From: Verrucomicrobiales bacterium
GTDB taxonomy: Bacteria; Verrucomicrobiota; Verrucomicrobiia; Verrucomicrobiales; DEV007
Direction: 5' to 3'
Assembly: GCA_029213065.1 (NCBI GenBank)
Contig: JARGPH010000021.1
Coordinates: forward strand, 1-64,000
Length of the DNA stretch: 64,000 nucleotides
Position numbers and translations under genes: made by a program. Positions 54,860 to 63,763 of this stretch are shown here, in pieces (position 1 is the first letter of the stretch; each line of letters starts with the position of its first letter). The notes beneath the pieces are model-generated. The model saw nothing but the letters and a program-made list of their open reading frames with translations. It was not told the origin of the DNA and did no database searches.

Positions 54860-55240
54860 TTAGCGGCAATGAGATCTTCTGTGGCTGTGCCCGCGGCTGG
54901 TCCCGAAACTGAAGGAAATGCCGGGGCGCACGTATGAGCGACTGTAAGAACGGCTGTGTCCATAGCTCGGACGCACGTATGAGTGACTGTAAGAGCGGAG
55001 TTGGCGACTGCGCTGCGCGTAGGCGGCCTGCTGACACTTGGTGTGCTGCGAGGTAACCCATCCGTACTGCGTGCGACCATGGTAGGAGTTGATGGGACGG
55101 TAGTAAGCGTAGATTTTACCGCGGCAGTGCTGACAGGTGCCGACGGCTCTTGATCGGTAGCTGCTGCCCGCTTCGGCGGGAGTGGGAGTGAAGGTAAAGA
55201 GCGCAGCGGTGGCCGCGGCGATTGCGAGGAGTTTTTTCAT
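54860..55240 (-). CDS. Small exported protein with CxxC motif and SYxRSY repeats
   Basis: A 126-residue protein with a signal peptide (cleavage near PAEA-GSS). The mature part starts with a Cys pair in GTCQHCRG, and later QHTKCQQ supplies a third Cys with nearby His residues, which could bind a metal. The C-terminal half is low-complexity and rich in Ser, Tyr, Arg and His, with repeated SYVRP-like units. I recognise no family. A strong terminator follows it. Confidence 0.65.
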   Translation of the reverse strand: MKKLLAIAAATAALFTFTPTPAEAGSSYRSRAVGTCQHCRGKIYAYYRPINSYHGRTQYGWVTSQHTKCQQAAYAQRSRQLRSYSHSYVRPSYGHSRSYSRSYVRPGISFSFGTSRGHSHRRSHCR

Positions 55241-55447
55241 TGGTGTATAAGGAGTTGGTTTGGAGAGACCTTCCTTTTTTCCCTGTCCTAGCAGAGAAAA
55301 TTCAGGAAGGCTACAAAGTGTAGACGCTCCAGTGAGTCATTTATTCAAAATTAGTTATGCTAAACTGAGTTTTTAGCTCAGTTGATGACACTGGTTCCCG
55401 GGATGATTCAGGCCCCCGATTGAATTTTGTTTCAAATTTGGCGGGGG

Positions 55448-57001
55448 CTAGGCCCAGAGATTCCGGTCGAGGGTCCGGTATTGAATTGCCTCCATGACGT
55501 GAACCTCGCGGATATCCATGTCACCCTCGAGGTCGGCGAGGGTTCGCGCGACTTTAAGAATGCGGTCGTAGGCGCGTGCGCTGAAATTCAGGGAATCCAT
55601 GGCGAGTTCGAGGGTGCGCTCGCTCGCTTTATCGAGAACACAGAATTTGGAAACGAGTCGACTGCCCATGTCGGCGTTGGTGTTGACTCCGGGATGGGAG
55701 ACGAAACGGGTCAGTTGGACATTCCGTGCTTCCTCAACCCGTTCGCGAATCACAGCGGAGGACTCTCCCCCGCTCTCGGCCCGCAGCTCTTTGTAGTTCA
55801 CCGCCGGGACATCGATGTGTAGATCGATGCGATCGAGGAGCGGCCCACTGATACGCTGGCGGTATTTTTCGATCTGGTTGGGAGAGCAGCGGCAGTCACG
55901 CGCCGGATCACCGAGATAGCCGCAGGGACAGGGGTTCATCGCTGCGACGAGACTGAAGCGACTCGGGAAGGTGAATTTTCCGGCAGCCCTCGAAATGGTG
56001 ACCTGGCCGTCTTCAAGGGGTTGCCGCATCACTTCGAGGGTGGATCTGCGGAATTCCGGTAACTCGTCGAGAAAGAGAATTCCGTTGTGAGCGAGGCTCA
56101 CTTCACCCGGGGTGGGATGGCTGCTCCCGCCGAGGAGACCGACGTCGGAAATCGTGTGGTGGGGGGAGCGAAAGGGACGCGTCGCGAGGAAACTGTTCTT
56201 CGCGTCAACGAGTCCGGCGACGCTGTGGATTTTGGTTGTTTCAATCGCCTCCGCTTCGCTCATGGTGGGAAGGACGGTGGTGAGCCGTTTTGCGAGCATC
56301 GATTTACCGGTCCCGGGACTGCCCAGCATGAGAATGTTGTGTCCCCCGGCCATGGAAACTTCGAGGGAGCGCTTTGCGTGAGCTTGACCTTTGACCTCGT
56401 TGAAGTCGATCGGGTAGGTTTGTTTGGATTGGAAAAAAGCCTCCCTATCAAGTTTCTCGGGTGAGATGTTCCCCGTTCCGGCGAGAAGTTCGTAGGCTTC
56501 GCGGAGGGTTTCGATGCCGTAGACATAGATTCCCTCGACGATGCTTGCTTCCATCGCATTGCCTTTCGGAACGAGGATTGCTTTCTTCCCCTGCTTCTTT
56601 GCCTCAAGGGTGAGAGGCAGGATTCCTTTGATAGGTCGCACGCGTCCGTCGAGTGCCAGTTCTCCGACGATGAGGCATTTTTCGAGAGCGCCATCTTTGA
56701 GTGGTCCATTCTGCTCTTCGGAGAGCGAGACCATTCCCACTGCGATGGGCAGATCAAAGCTCGGCCCTTCTTTGCGCAGGTCAGCGGGGGCGAGATTGAT
56801 AGTAATGGGCTTGTTCGGCCATCGCAGCCCGCTGTTTTTCACGGCGGTGATGACCCGGTCGACGCTTTCACGGACTGCCGCATCGGGTAGTCCCACCAGC
56901 TTGATATCTATGTTGCCACTGTCGGCAGCGTTCACTTCCACCTCAACGGCGACGGCATCCACTCCGTGGACCGCACCGGAATACACACAGGACAACGACA
57001 T
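55448..57001 (-). CDS. YifB/ComM family Mg-chelatase-like AAA ATPase
   Basis: A 517-residue protein: an N-terminal Lon-protease-like (ChlI) domain with [14 protein letters not shown], then an AAA+ domain with Walker A GSPGTGKS and Walker [11 protein letters not shown], and a C-terminal Mg-chelatase-like lid. The [15 protein letters not shown] segment (Cys near 365) is typical. ComM promotes branch migration during natural transformation and homologous recombination. It lies next to priA, on the same strand. Confidence 0.93.
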   Translation of the reverse strand: MSLSCVYSGAVHGVDAVAVEVEVNAADSGNIDIKLVGLPDAAVRESVDRVITAVKNSGLRWPNKPITINLAPADLRKEGPSFDLPIAVGMVSLSEEQNGPLKDGALEKCLIVGELALDGRVRPIKGILPLTLEAKKQGKKAILVPKGNAMEASIVEGIYVYGIETLREAYELLAGTGNISPEKLDREAFFQSKQTYPIDFNEVKGQAHAKRSLEVSMAGGHNILMLGSPGTGKSMLAKRLTTVLPTMSEAEAIETTKIHSVAGLVDAKNSFLATRPFRSPHHTISDVGLLGGSSHPTPGEVSLAHNGILFLDELPEFRRSTLEVMRQPLEDGQVTISRAAGKFTFPSRFSLVAAMNPCPCGYLGDPARDCRCSPNQIEKYRQRISGPLLDRIDLHIDVPAVNYKELRAESGGESSAVIRERVEEARNVQLTRFVSHPGVNTNADMGSRLVSKFCVLDKASERTLELAMDSLNFSARAYDRILKVARTLADLEGDMDIREVHVMEAIQYRTLDRNLWA

Positions 57002-57089
57002 GCCGACAGCATTTCAAGTGCGGAGCCGTTTGGCAATCTCTTTCAGTAGAAAAACTGTTCAAAAATGCAGTTTTAGTGAGCTGTCGGTG

Positions 57090-59336
57090 CTAGGCCATCG
57101 AATAGGGATCAATGTCCACGGTCACGATAACATCATTGGGAAAGGTGAGTTGGCTGAGGACGCCACGGATATGGCGGGCCAGCGATCTCGCGCCGTTCGA
57201 CTTGAGAACCACCTGAAAGCGCCACTGATCGTGTGATTTTACGAGTGGTGAAGGAAGCGGATCCGTCACTGAAATTCCCTCGGGAAGGTTCTTTGTCAGT
57301 CGCGCGTGGAGTGTTTTTAAAGAGAATTCGGCACGTTCCTGGTGGACGGAGCGACAGGTGATCAGCGCCATGTGGATGTAAGGCGGGTGTTTGAATTGAC
57401 GACGCATCGCGAGTTCCTGTTCGGCGAAGCCCTCGAAATCGTGGTGGCGCGCGAACTGGATTGAGGGGTGGTGCGGTGTGTAGGTTTGCACGACGACCTC
57501 ACCCTCGAGTTCTCCCCTGCCCGCGCGGCCGGCAACCTGAGTGAGGAGTTGAAAGGTCCGCTCCCCTGCCCTGATATCGGGAATGTGCAGCCCCACGTCA
57601 GCATTGAGGATTCCGACGAGGGTGACATTGGGAAAGTGGAGGCCCTTTGCGATCATCTGTGTTCCGAGCAGGATGTCGATCTTTCTCGCGCGGAAGGCAT
57701 TGAGTGTGTCGCGGAGAGCATTCTTTTTCCGCATCGAGTCGGTATCGACACGCGTGATGCGGGCATCGGTGAAGACTTGTCTGAGGATCTCCTCGACTCT
57801 TTCTGTTCCGTAGCCTGCGTTTACGACGGATTTGCTGGAGCATTCGGGGCATTTTCTCGGCGGCAACTGAGAGAATCCGCAAATGTGGCAGATGAGGCGG
57901 TCATCTCCCCGGTGAAGTGTCAGAGTGGTCGCGCAGTGACGACAATTGGAGACATAGCCGCACTCGGTGCAGAGGATGTTTCGCGCAAAACCCCGACGGT
58001 TCAGGAAGAGAATCGTTTGCTCGCCGTCGGCGAGACGTTCCTCCATCGATTTGCGAAGCTTGGTGGAAAGGATCGTGGGTCCGGAGGCGGCTTTCCGCCC
58101 TTCCTGTCGCATGTCGATGATGCGAATCAGGGGCATTTTCTGGTCATCAACCCGCTGCCGCATATAGGCGACGTCGTATTTCCCGGTCTCGGCGTTCTTC
58201 CAGGTTTCGAGGGACGGAGTAGCGCTTCCTAGTAGAACGGGGCATTTTTCGAGGTGGCCGCGAACGACGGCGATGTCGCGAGCCTGATATCGGGGGGCGG
58301 AATCCTGCTTGTAGGAATTCTCATGCTCCTCATCGACGACGATGAGTCCAAGGTTTTTGATCGGTGAGAAGATCGCGCTTCTCGCTCCGATGACGATCCG
58401 CGCCTTCTGGTCGAGGACTTTGCGCCACTCGTCATGTCGTTCGCCCTCTGATAGATTACTGTGCAGAATCGCGACCTGGTCTTTGATATGGGCGAAGCGT
58501 TGTTTGAAACGGTCCGCTGTCTGTGGAGTCAGTGCAATCTCAGGCACGAGGACGATGGCGCCCTTCCCTTCATCGATGGCCCGCTGGATGGCCTGGAGGT
58601 AAACCTCTGTCTTTCCGCTGCCGGTAACACCGTAAAGCAGAATCGGTTTGACCGGTTCCCCTCGGCCGATGGCGTCCCACGAGTCGAAAACCATTTTGAG
58701 GACGACTTCCTGCTCGGGGTTCATCACCAGTGCTTTTGACGGCACGTAGTCGACCTCCTTCATGGGATCGCGAGTAACAATCTTCTCAGTGACCTTAACG
58801 AGGTTTTTTGTTTCCAGCGCTTTGATCGAAGAGCGTGAGATTTCGTGTTTCCCTGTCAGTTCGGAGAGGAGGACGGATTTGAGCTCGCGAATCTTTTCGA
58901 GGGCAATTCTTTGTTTCTCCTGTCGGGCGGGCATGGCCGCGAGGTCGGCGTCGGTGACTTCATCCACGAGTTCGACAAATTTGGCGAATTTGCGTTTCTC
59001 CTCTCCCCCGCGTGAAGGCTTTGGAAGCATTGTGCGGATTACCGATTCGACGGGGGTAAGGTAGAAGTCGGAAATCCAGTGCGCCAGCTTCATGAGCCCG
59101 GCAGTGAGGAAGGCATCCTCAGAGACCACGGATTGGATCGGCTTGATCTGGTAGCCAACGGTGGCCGTGTCGATCTGCTCGAGAGCAGTGACTGTCCCGA
59201 TCGCGGAGCGATTGCGAAGGGGGATCCGGACGCGCTGCCCTTCGAGGACTGTGATCCCCTTCGGGACAAGATAGCTGAAGGAGAGATCGCTCGTCGCTCC
59301 ATCGATCAGCACCTTCGCCACTTGTTCCACAGCCAT
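57090..59336 (-). CDS. priA: Primosomal helicase PriA (primosomal protein N')
   Basis: A 748-residue superfamily 2 helicase that restarts collapsed replication forks. The N-terminal DNA-binding part is followed by helicase motifs: Walker A YGVTGSGKTE, DEEH in VVDEEHENSYK, GSATPSLE and QVAGRAGR. A zinc-binding insert carries eight Cys in four CxxC pairs: CTEC, CRHC, CHIC and CPEC. Length is typical. Between it and the barrel gene at 59443 lies a terminator. Confidence 0.96.
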   Translation of the reverse strand: MAVEQVAKVLIDGATSDLSFSYLVPKGITVLEGQRVRIPLRNRSAIGTVTALEQIDTATVGYQIKPIQSVVSEDAFLTAGLMKLAHWISDFYLTPVESVIRTMLPKPSRGGEEKRKFAKFVELVDEVTDADLAAMPARQEKQRIALEKIRELKSVLLSELTGKHEISRSSIKALETKNLVKVTEKIVTRDPMKEVDYVPSKALVMNPEQEVVLKMVFDSWDAIGRGEPVKPILLYGVTGSGKTEVYLQAIQRAIDEGKGAIVLVPEIALTPQTADRFKQRFAHIKDQVAILHSNLSEGERHDEWRKVLDQKARIVIGARSAIFSPIKNLGLIVVDEEHENSYKQDSAPRYQARDIAVVRGHLEKCPVLLGSATPSLETWKNAETGKYDVAYMRQRVDDQKMPLIRIIDMRQEGRKAASGPTILSTKLRKSMEERLADGEQTILFLNRRGFARNILCTECGYVSNCRHCATTLTLHRGDDRLICHICGFSQLPPRKCPECSSKSVVNAGYGTERVEEILRQVFTDARITRVDTDSMRKKNALRDTLNAFRARKIDILLGTQMIAKGLHFPNVTLVGILNADVGLHIPDIRAGERTFQLLTQVAGRAGRGELEGEVVVQTYTPHHPSIQFARHHDFEGFAEQELAMRRQFKHPPYIHMALITCRSVHQERAEFSLKTLHARLTKNLPEGISVTDPLPSPLVKSHDQWRFQVVLKSNGARSLARHIRGVLSQLTFPNDVIVTVDIDPYSMA

Positions 59337-59349
59337 TAGTATAATAAAG

Positions 59350-59381
59350 AAAAAGCCCTCCCGATTAGGGGAGGGCTTTTT
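59350..59381. terminator. Terminator of barrel copy 1
   Basis: GCCCTCCC (59355-59362) pairs perfectly with GGGAGGGC (59369-59376), with A-runs on the left and T-runs on the right. It sits 60 bp after the stop of barrel copy 1 and ends transcription on the minus strand. It is followed by a tail conserved in all three barrel copies. Confidence 0.9.
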
Positions 59382-59442
59382 ACACCAAGGTTCTCAGTAA
59401 GACTAGAAACTTTAAAAGTGTTTTCAGGTTGGAACTTTCAGA

Positions 59443-60213
59443 TTAGAAAGAAACAGCGAGGCTTACCCCTGCGTGAAGAACGTCTGCACGAGTGTTTGCT
59501 CCGTCAACGAGATCCTGTGCAGCCCAACCTGTCGGGTCACCGTTGTATCCAACATAGGGAGTGAGTGTCGCGCGGCAGTTCAACTCGATTGGGAGTGAAG
59601 CGGTGGCGTAGTAGTGGTTCCAGTTGGAAAGATTGTTTTGGCTGTAGCCGTCACTCCATCCGATTCCAACGCCGAGAACAAGGCTCATTGAGTCCGTGAG
59701 GCCGAAGGATTTTTCGATTCCAGCCTGGTGATACCACGCATCGAGTGAGTAGTTGTAGTTTGTCTCCAAGGCGAGGTCGACGAATCCGAGGCTGCGAGTG
59801 AGATCGAGTCCAATTTCCCCCTGGCTGCCTGCGCCTGTTTCAGGGAAGAAGTAGTGGGTGTATCCAAGAGCAACGTCAAAACCACCGAAGGTTCCGAGTG
59901 CAGCGCTGGCGTAGAGGTCAAGCTCATCACCTGGATCAGGAGTGGTGTTTGTGTTGTTGATGTACCATGCGCCGATGGTGATTGGAACGATGCTGTCGAA
60001 GGTGTAATTCACATCAGTCCAGACGGAGTCCCGTCCGAGTCGTGAACCGTAGAAGAGGTAGTCGGACATGTAACCCGCGGAAATCTCTCCGCCGATATCG
60101 TAGCATTCTTCGATAGGCGCCTTGGCGTGCGCTACTGGAGCTTTGCCCCAATCTCCTGCATGAACGCTGAACGTCATTGCACCGATAATCGCAACTAGGA
60201 TTGCTTTTTTCAT
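59443..60213 (-). CDS. Outer-membrane beta-barrel protein, tandem copy 1
   Basis: A 256-residue protein with a signal peptide (MKKAILVAIIGAMT..., cleavage near VHA-GDWG). The mature sequence alternates in beta-strand style, is rich in aromatic and Gly residues, and ends VSLAVSF, the usual outer-membrane insertion signal. A conserved start of the mature protein (KAPIEECYDIGGEIS) is shared with copies 2 and 3. It may be a porin. Relation to the TorF-like family is possible but weak. Confidence 0.8.
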   Translation of the reverse strand: MKKAILVAIIGAMTFSVHAGDWGKAPVAHAKAPIEECYDIGGEISAGYMSDYLFYGSRLGRDSVWTDVNYTFDSIVPITIGAWYINNTNTTPDPGDELDLYASAALGTFGGFDVALGYTHYFFPETGAGSQGEIGLDLTRSLGFVDLALETNYNYSLDAWYHQAGIEKSFGLTDSMSLVLGVGIGWSDGYSQNNLSNWNHYYATASLPIELNCRATLTPYVGYNGDPTGWAAQDLVDGANTRADVLHAGVSLAVSF

Positions 60214-60390
60214 AGTGATCTAATTTACCTGATTTGAGTGGTGGTCCTACTGACCGGGATTGAGGAGAGTCCTCAGCGCGTTTTAATCGCACAGTAGTTT
60301 AACACATCTTAAATTTATGTAAATTATAATTAATTGTTATTTTCACGAGGATCTCCTGTTTTTCAACTGGGGGAGCAAAATGGGCAAAAG

Positions 60391-60420
60391 AAAAGGCCCT
60401 CCCCGTTAAGGGAGGGCCTT
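60391..60420. terminator. Terminator of barrel copy 2
   Basis: AAGGCCCTCCC (60393-60403) pairs with GGGAGGGCCTT (60410-60420), loop CGTTAA, with A's before and T's after. The downstream tail (ACACCAAGGTTCTAAGTAAG...) is shared with the other copies. Confidence 0.9.
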
Positions 60421-60484
60421 CTACACCAAGGTTCTAAGTAAGACTAGAAACTTTAAAAGTGTTTTTTAATACGGATCTTTCAGA

Positions 60485-61225
60485 TTAGAAAGAAACGCTG
60501 AGGCTTACACCGCTGTGGAGAACGTCACCGTTGTTTCCAGTAGCAATGTCGCCACCGATCCAATCGCTAGGAACACCATTCCAACCGATGTAAGGAGTGA
60601 GTGTAGCGCGGCAGTTGAGCTCGATAGGAAGAGCAGCAGTTGCGTAGTAGTGAGTCCAGTTGTTAACTCCATAACCAACGCCAGCTCCGATAACAAGACT
60701 CATAGAATCGGTGATACCGAAAGTCTTCTCAACGCCAGCTTCGTGATACCATGTATCAAGTGTGTGGTCATAGTTAGTTCCGAGTGCGAGGTCAACGAAA
60801 CCGAGGCTGCGTGAAAGACCGAGGTTGATTTCACCTGTGTCACCACCTGCACCTGGGTAGATGTAGCGAGTGTATCCGAGATCAACATCGAATCCACCGT
60901 AGGTTCCGAGAGCAGCGCTCACGTAGAGGTCGAGTTCGTCGTCAAAATTGTTCGCAGGATCGAGCTCGCTGATGTACCAAGCACCGACAGTGATAGGCAC
61001 GATGCTGTCGATCGTGTAGTTTACATCTGTCCAGATGCTGTCACGACCGAGGCGTGAACCACGGAACATGTAGTCAGTTTCGTAACCGAAGGAGATTTCT
61101 CCGCCGATGTCGTAGCACTCTTCGATAGGTGCTTTGGCTGGTGCCACTGGAGCTTTGCCCCAATCTCCTGCGTTAACGCCAAGCGTCATCGCACCGATAA
61201 TTGCAACTAGGATTGCTTTTTTCAT
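60485..61225 (-). CDS. Outer-membrane beta-barrel protein, tandem copy 2
   Basis: A 246-residue paralogue of copies 1 and 3 with the same signal peptide (cleavage near VNA-GDWG), the same mature start, and the C-terminal VSLSVSF. It is shorter in an extracellular-loop region. Its first 110 bp and leader are nearly identical to copy 3. Unlike them it has a sigma-54-like promoter 77 bp upstream, so it may respond to nitrogen supply together with the urea genes. Confidence 0.8.
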   Translation of the reverse strand: MKKAILVAIIGAMTLGVNAGDWGKAPVAPAKAPIEECYDIGGEISFGYETDYMFRGSRLGRDSIWTDVNYTIDSIVPITVGAWYISELDPANNFDDELDLYVSAALGTYGGFDVDLGYTRYIYPGAGGDTGEINLGLSRSLGFVDLALGTNYDHTLDTWYHEAGVEKTFGITDSMSLVIGAGVGYGVNNWTHYYATAALPIELNCRATLTPYIGWNGVPSDWIGGDIATGNNGDVLHSGVSLSVSF

Positions 61226-61298
61226 AATAGTTTTTGTTCCCTTGGTTTGAGATGTGGTCGTAGTGACCTGTTTGAGAGTTTTCTCTCAGCAGTGGCTT

Positions 61299-61316
61299 AA
61301 GCAGGTTGGATGCCAA
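61299..61316 (-). promoter_or_regulatory. Sigma-54 (-24/-12)-like promoter of barrel copy 2
   Basis: The minus strand reads TTGGCATCCAACCTGCTT, with GG and GC ten bases apart. The -12 part (CTGCTT) is the same as in the urea-cluster promoter. Transcription would start near 61290, about 65 bp ahead of copy 2. Confidence 0.6.
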
Positions 61317-61626
61317 TTTTGACTTTCTTTTCTGCTACCGCCATTGCGTGACGGACATTTATCTTCATTCGATAGTGATGCAACTGAAAAAAGTTAAAGA
61401 AATTTCTAATAGGATCACTTTTGAATCGTCGTAATTGCTGTTTTTGGCAGGTGGATGATGCGCAAGCGAGTCATTATAAGGGATTTGTGACTTTCGGGAT
61501 GGGGAGCGGGACGCGGTAGTGGCAGGATTATCCCTGAGAAAGTTTTTTGTCTTTTCGAGATGGCGCGCTTTTTCGTGTGACTTTTTCGTCCTGTTTCTGC
61601 CTGAGACCCGGTGTCAGTGTACAAAG

Positions 61627-61656
61627 AAAAGGCCCTCCCCGTTAAGGGAGGGCCTT
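61627..61656. terminator. Terminator of barrel copy 3
   Basis: AAAGGCCCTCCC pairs with GGGAGGGCCTTT over the loop CGTTAA. It is nearly identical to the copy 2 terminator and is followed by the same conserved tail. Confidence 0.9.
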
Positions 61657-61723
61657 TCACACCAAGGTTCTAAGTAAGACTTAAGAAACTTTAAAAGTGT
61701 TTTTGAATTGGTTTTCTCTCAGA

Positions 61724-62527
61724 TTAGAAAGAAACGCTGAGGCTTACGCCGGCGTTGAGGACGTCTCCATTGCTGAGAGCGCCACCAAGAAGGTCGGAAA
61801 CCTGTGTTCCACCTGTACCGTAGATTGAGCCGTTGTAGCCAATGTATGGTGTGAGTGTTGCGCGGCAGTTAAGCTCGATTGGGAGAGCTGCTGTTGCGTA
61901 GTAGTTGGACCATCCGGAGAAGTTTGCGGTCGCACCTGCGAGGTATTGGTCGTTGTAACCAACTCCGGCACCGAGCACGAGGCTAACAGCATCTGTAAGA
62001 CCGATGGTCTTTTCGAAGCCGGCTGTGTGATACCATCCACCGCTGATTGCGTTGTTTCCTGCAACCATGTAGTTGGTTGAAAGGAGGAGGTCAGCGAATC
62101 CAAGGCTGCGACGAAGGTCGAGGCTGATGTCACCGAGGCTTCCAACGTTGTTTTCAGGGAAGAAGTAGTGTGTGTATCCAAGTGATGTGTCGAATCCAGC
62201 GAAAGTGCCAAGAGCGGCACTTGCGTAGAGGTCGAGTTTGTCAGCGACAACACCACCATTGTTGATGAAGTTGAAGTAGCTCGCACCGATCGTGATTGGA
62301 ACGACGCTGTCGATTGTGTAATTCACATCGGACCAAACGGTGTCACGTGCAAGACGAGTTCCGTTGAAGATGTAATCGCTCATGTAACCAGCGGAGATTT
62401 CTCCACCGATGTCGTAGCACTCTTCGATAGGTGCTTTGGCTGGTGCCACTGGAGCTTTGCCCCAATCTCCTGCGTTAACGCCGAGCGTCATCGCACCGAT
62501 AATTGCAACTAGGATTGCTTTTTTCAT
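61724..62527 (-). CDS. Outer-membrane beta-barrel protein, tandem copy 3
   Basis: A 267-residue paralogue with the same signal peptide, mature start and C-terminal VSLSVSF as copies 1 and 2. The middle differs, with insertions in loop regions (GNNAISGGWYH, YLAGATANFSGW). Its 5' end and leader are almost identical to copy 2, pointing to recent duplication or gene conversion. A sigma-70-like promoter lies upstream. Confidence 0.8.
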   Translation of the reverse strand: MKKAILVAIIGAMTLGVNAGDWGKAPVAPAKAPIEECYDIGGEISAGYMSDYIFNGTRLARDTVWSDVNYTIDSVVPITIGASYFNFINNGGVVADKLDLYASAALGTFAGFDTSLGYTHYFFPENNVGSLGDISLDLRRSLGFADLLLSTNYMVAGNNAISGGWYHTAGFEKTIGLTDAVSLVLGAGVGYNDQYLAGATANFSGWSNYYATAALPIELNCRATLTPYIGYNGSIYGTGGTQVSDLLGGALSNGDVLNAGVSLSVSF

Positions 62528-62911
62528 AATAGTTTTTTGTTCCCTTGGTTTGAGATATGGTCGTGAGACCGGATTTTCGGGTTTCCCCGGATTCTGCAGT
62601 TCACTTATGAAAGATACTTAAGCTATAAGTAGCAGATTATAAGCGGTCTGCGGAACGGAACAATTGTTTAAGTCCACTCACTCTGCAACAGAAAAAACTT
62701 CGATGGACTCTAAGGAATTTGCGATTCAGTCGTGAGAGGCGGACACCTAACCTTCGTCTGAAATGCCTGAATGCAGGCAGTATAAGGGTTTTGAGGCCAA
62801 GAAGGATGTCTAGCCCTGCCCGGTTTCTCAAGTCTTAGGATTGAGAAATAATTGAGGGTTAGGTGGTTAGCGTGATCGCGGGAGGCGATTTCACCGCGAT
62901 TTTTGAGCGTT
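62528..62911. other. Intergenic region upstream of barrel copy 3
   Basis: No convincing gene is present in these 384 bp. The part near the barrel gene holds its promoter; the rest has scattered AT-rich stretches. Open frames at 62637-62831 and 62710-62952 on the minus strand are not convincing as proteins. Confidence 0.55.
62636..62663 (-). promoter_or_regulatory. Sigma-70-like promoter of barrel copy 3
   Basis: On the minus strand TTGTTC (62658-62663) is 16 bases upstream of TATAAT (62636-62641). The start would be near 62629, leaving a leader of about 100 bases. Confidence 0.5.
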
Positions 62912-63754
62912 TCACCCCTCGTTTTGTCGCTTGATGGAGATCGGTTCCTCAACCCCGGCGCCTTTCGAGGAAATCTTCGCCAGAACCAGGGTGAGGTTGC
63001 TTCCTTTATCGGTGTGCACTGAGGCGCGGGTGGTGACTGCCTGCACTCCCGTTTCCCCGACTTGGCCGGTCACTGCTTCATCTTGCTGCACCGGTTCGGT
63101 TGAGGTGCTCAGAAGAAGGCTTCGTCTGGCGCGGCCAACGCTTTCGATTCGCGAGATGACTTCCTGTCCGAGGTAGCATCCTTTGTGAAAGTCGACCGCC
63201 CAGCGATCGAGGCCCAATTCTGCGGGGAACTCATTTGCGGTGATCTCAAAACCTGCTTTCGGAATCTTTGCAAGAAGCTGGGAGTGCTCAAAGGCTTCAC
63301 TGGTGATGCGTTTGTCTTCGCTGAAGGGTGGGGTTTCGCCTTCTTTGATCCAGAGATCTTTCCCTGTGGTTAAGGCGCGTCGAGAGGTGACCCCGGGACC
63401 GCTGGCTGAAAAATGATGAATCAGGCTCAGTTGACCGGTTATATCGTGGAGTTCGCAATCATCCGCGATAAGATAGCGATCGAGCCGGTTAAAGAGTTGC
63501 TCCCGTTGATTGAGCTCTCCGTCAATAATAAGGCTCTCGCCGTCGCTCGAGATCCACACGAGCGCTTCGACTTTCCCTTTTAGAGTGCAAACGCATGCCG
63601 CGATCGATTCTGCCTCGAGGTTTTTCGAAACATTGTTCGATACCTGGCCATTGAGATAGCGAACGCGGTCCGGCCCGGTGATCCGGAATACCGCTCTATC
63701 AGTCAGGGGAATCCAGTTTCCTTCTTTAACAGGGGGGGCGGGTAAATTTTCCAT
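62912..63754 (-). CDS. ygfZ: YgfZ/GcvT-type folate-binding protein
   Basis: A 280-residue protein with the YgfZ signature HKGCYLGQEV (about 187-196), which includes the conserved Cys, and the GcvT-like fold. YgfZ proteins use tetrahydrofolate to help assemble or repair iron-sulfur enzymes. The N-terminal part (LTDRAVFRITGPDRVRYLNG) is typical. It ends the housekeeping part of the window and follows a dehydrogenase-like gene by about 9 bp on the same strand. Confidence 0.92.
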   Translation of the reverse strand: MENLPAPPVKEGNWIPLTDRAVFRITGPDRVRYLNGQVSNNVSKNLEAESIAACVCTLKGKVEALVWISSDGESLIIDGELNQREQLFNRLDRYLIADDCELHDITGQLSLIHHFSASGPGVTSRRALTTGKDLWIKEGETPPFSEDKRITSEAFEHSQLLAKIPKAGFEITANEFPAELGLDRWAVDFHKGCYLGQEVISRIESVGRARRSLLLSTSTEPVQQDEAVTGQVGETGVQAVTTRASVHTDKGSNLTLVLAKISSKGAGVEEPISIKRQNEG

Positions 63755-63763
63755 TCTCAGGTT

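Larger units (their letters stand above)
61226..61723. other. Intergenic region between barrel copies 2 and 3
   Basis: No convincing gene is present in these 498 bp. The 3' part holds the terminator of copy 3 (61627-61656), and the 5' part holds the sigma-54-like promoter of copy 2. The middle is AT-richer with no clear structure. Confidence 0.6.

Noticed and set aside
60214-60330. Sigma-54 promoter upstream of barrel copy 1
   Set aside because: No GG-N10-GC pair with a TGGC-like half was found there; only AT-rich TATAAT-like stretches are present.
62637-62952. Two minus-strand frames upstream of barrel copy 3
   Set aside because: They cross the predicted promoter and have no recognisable features or neighbours.
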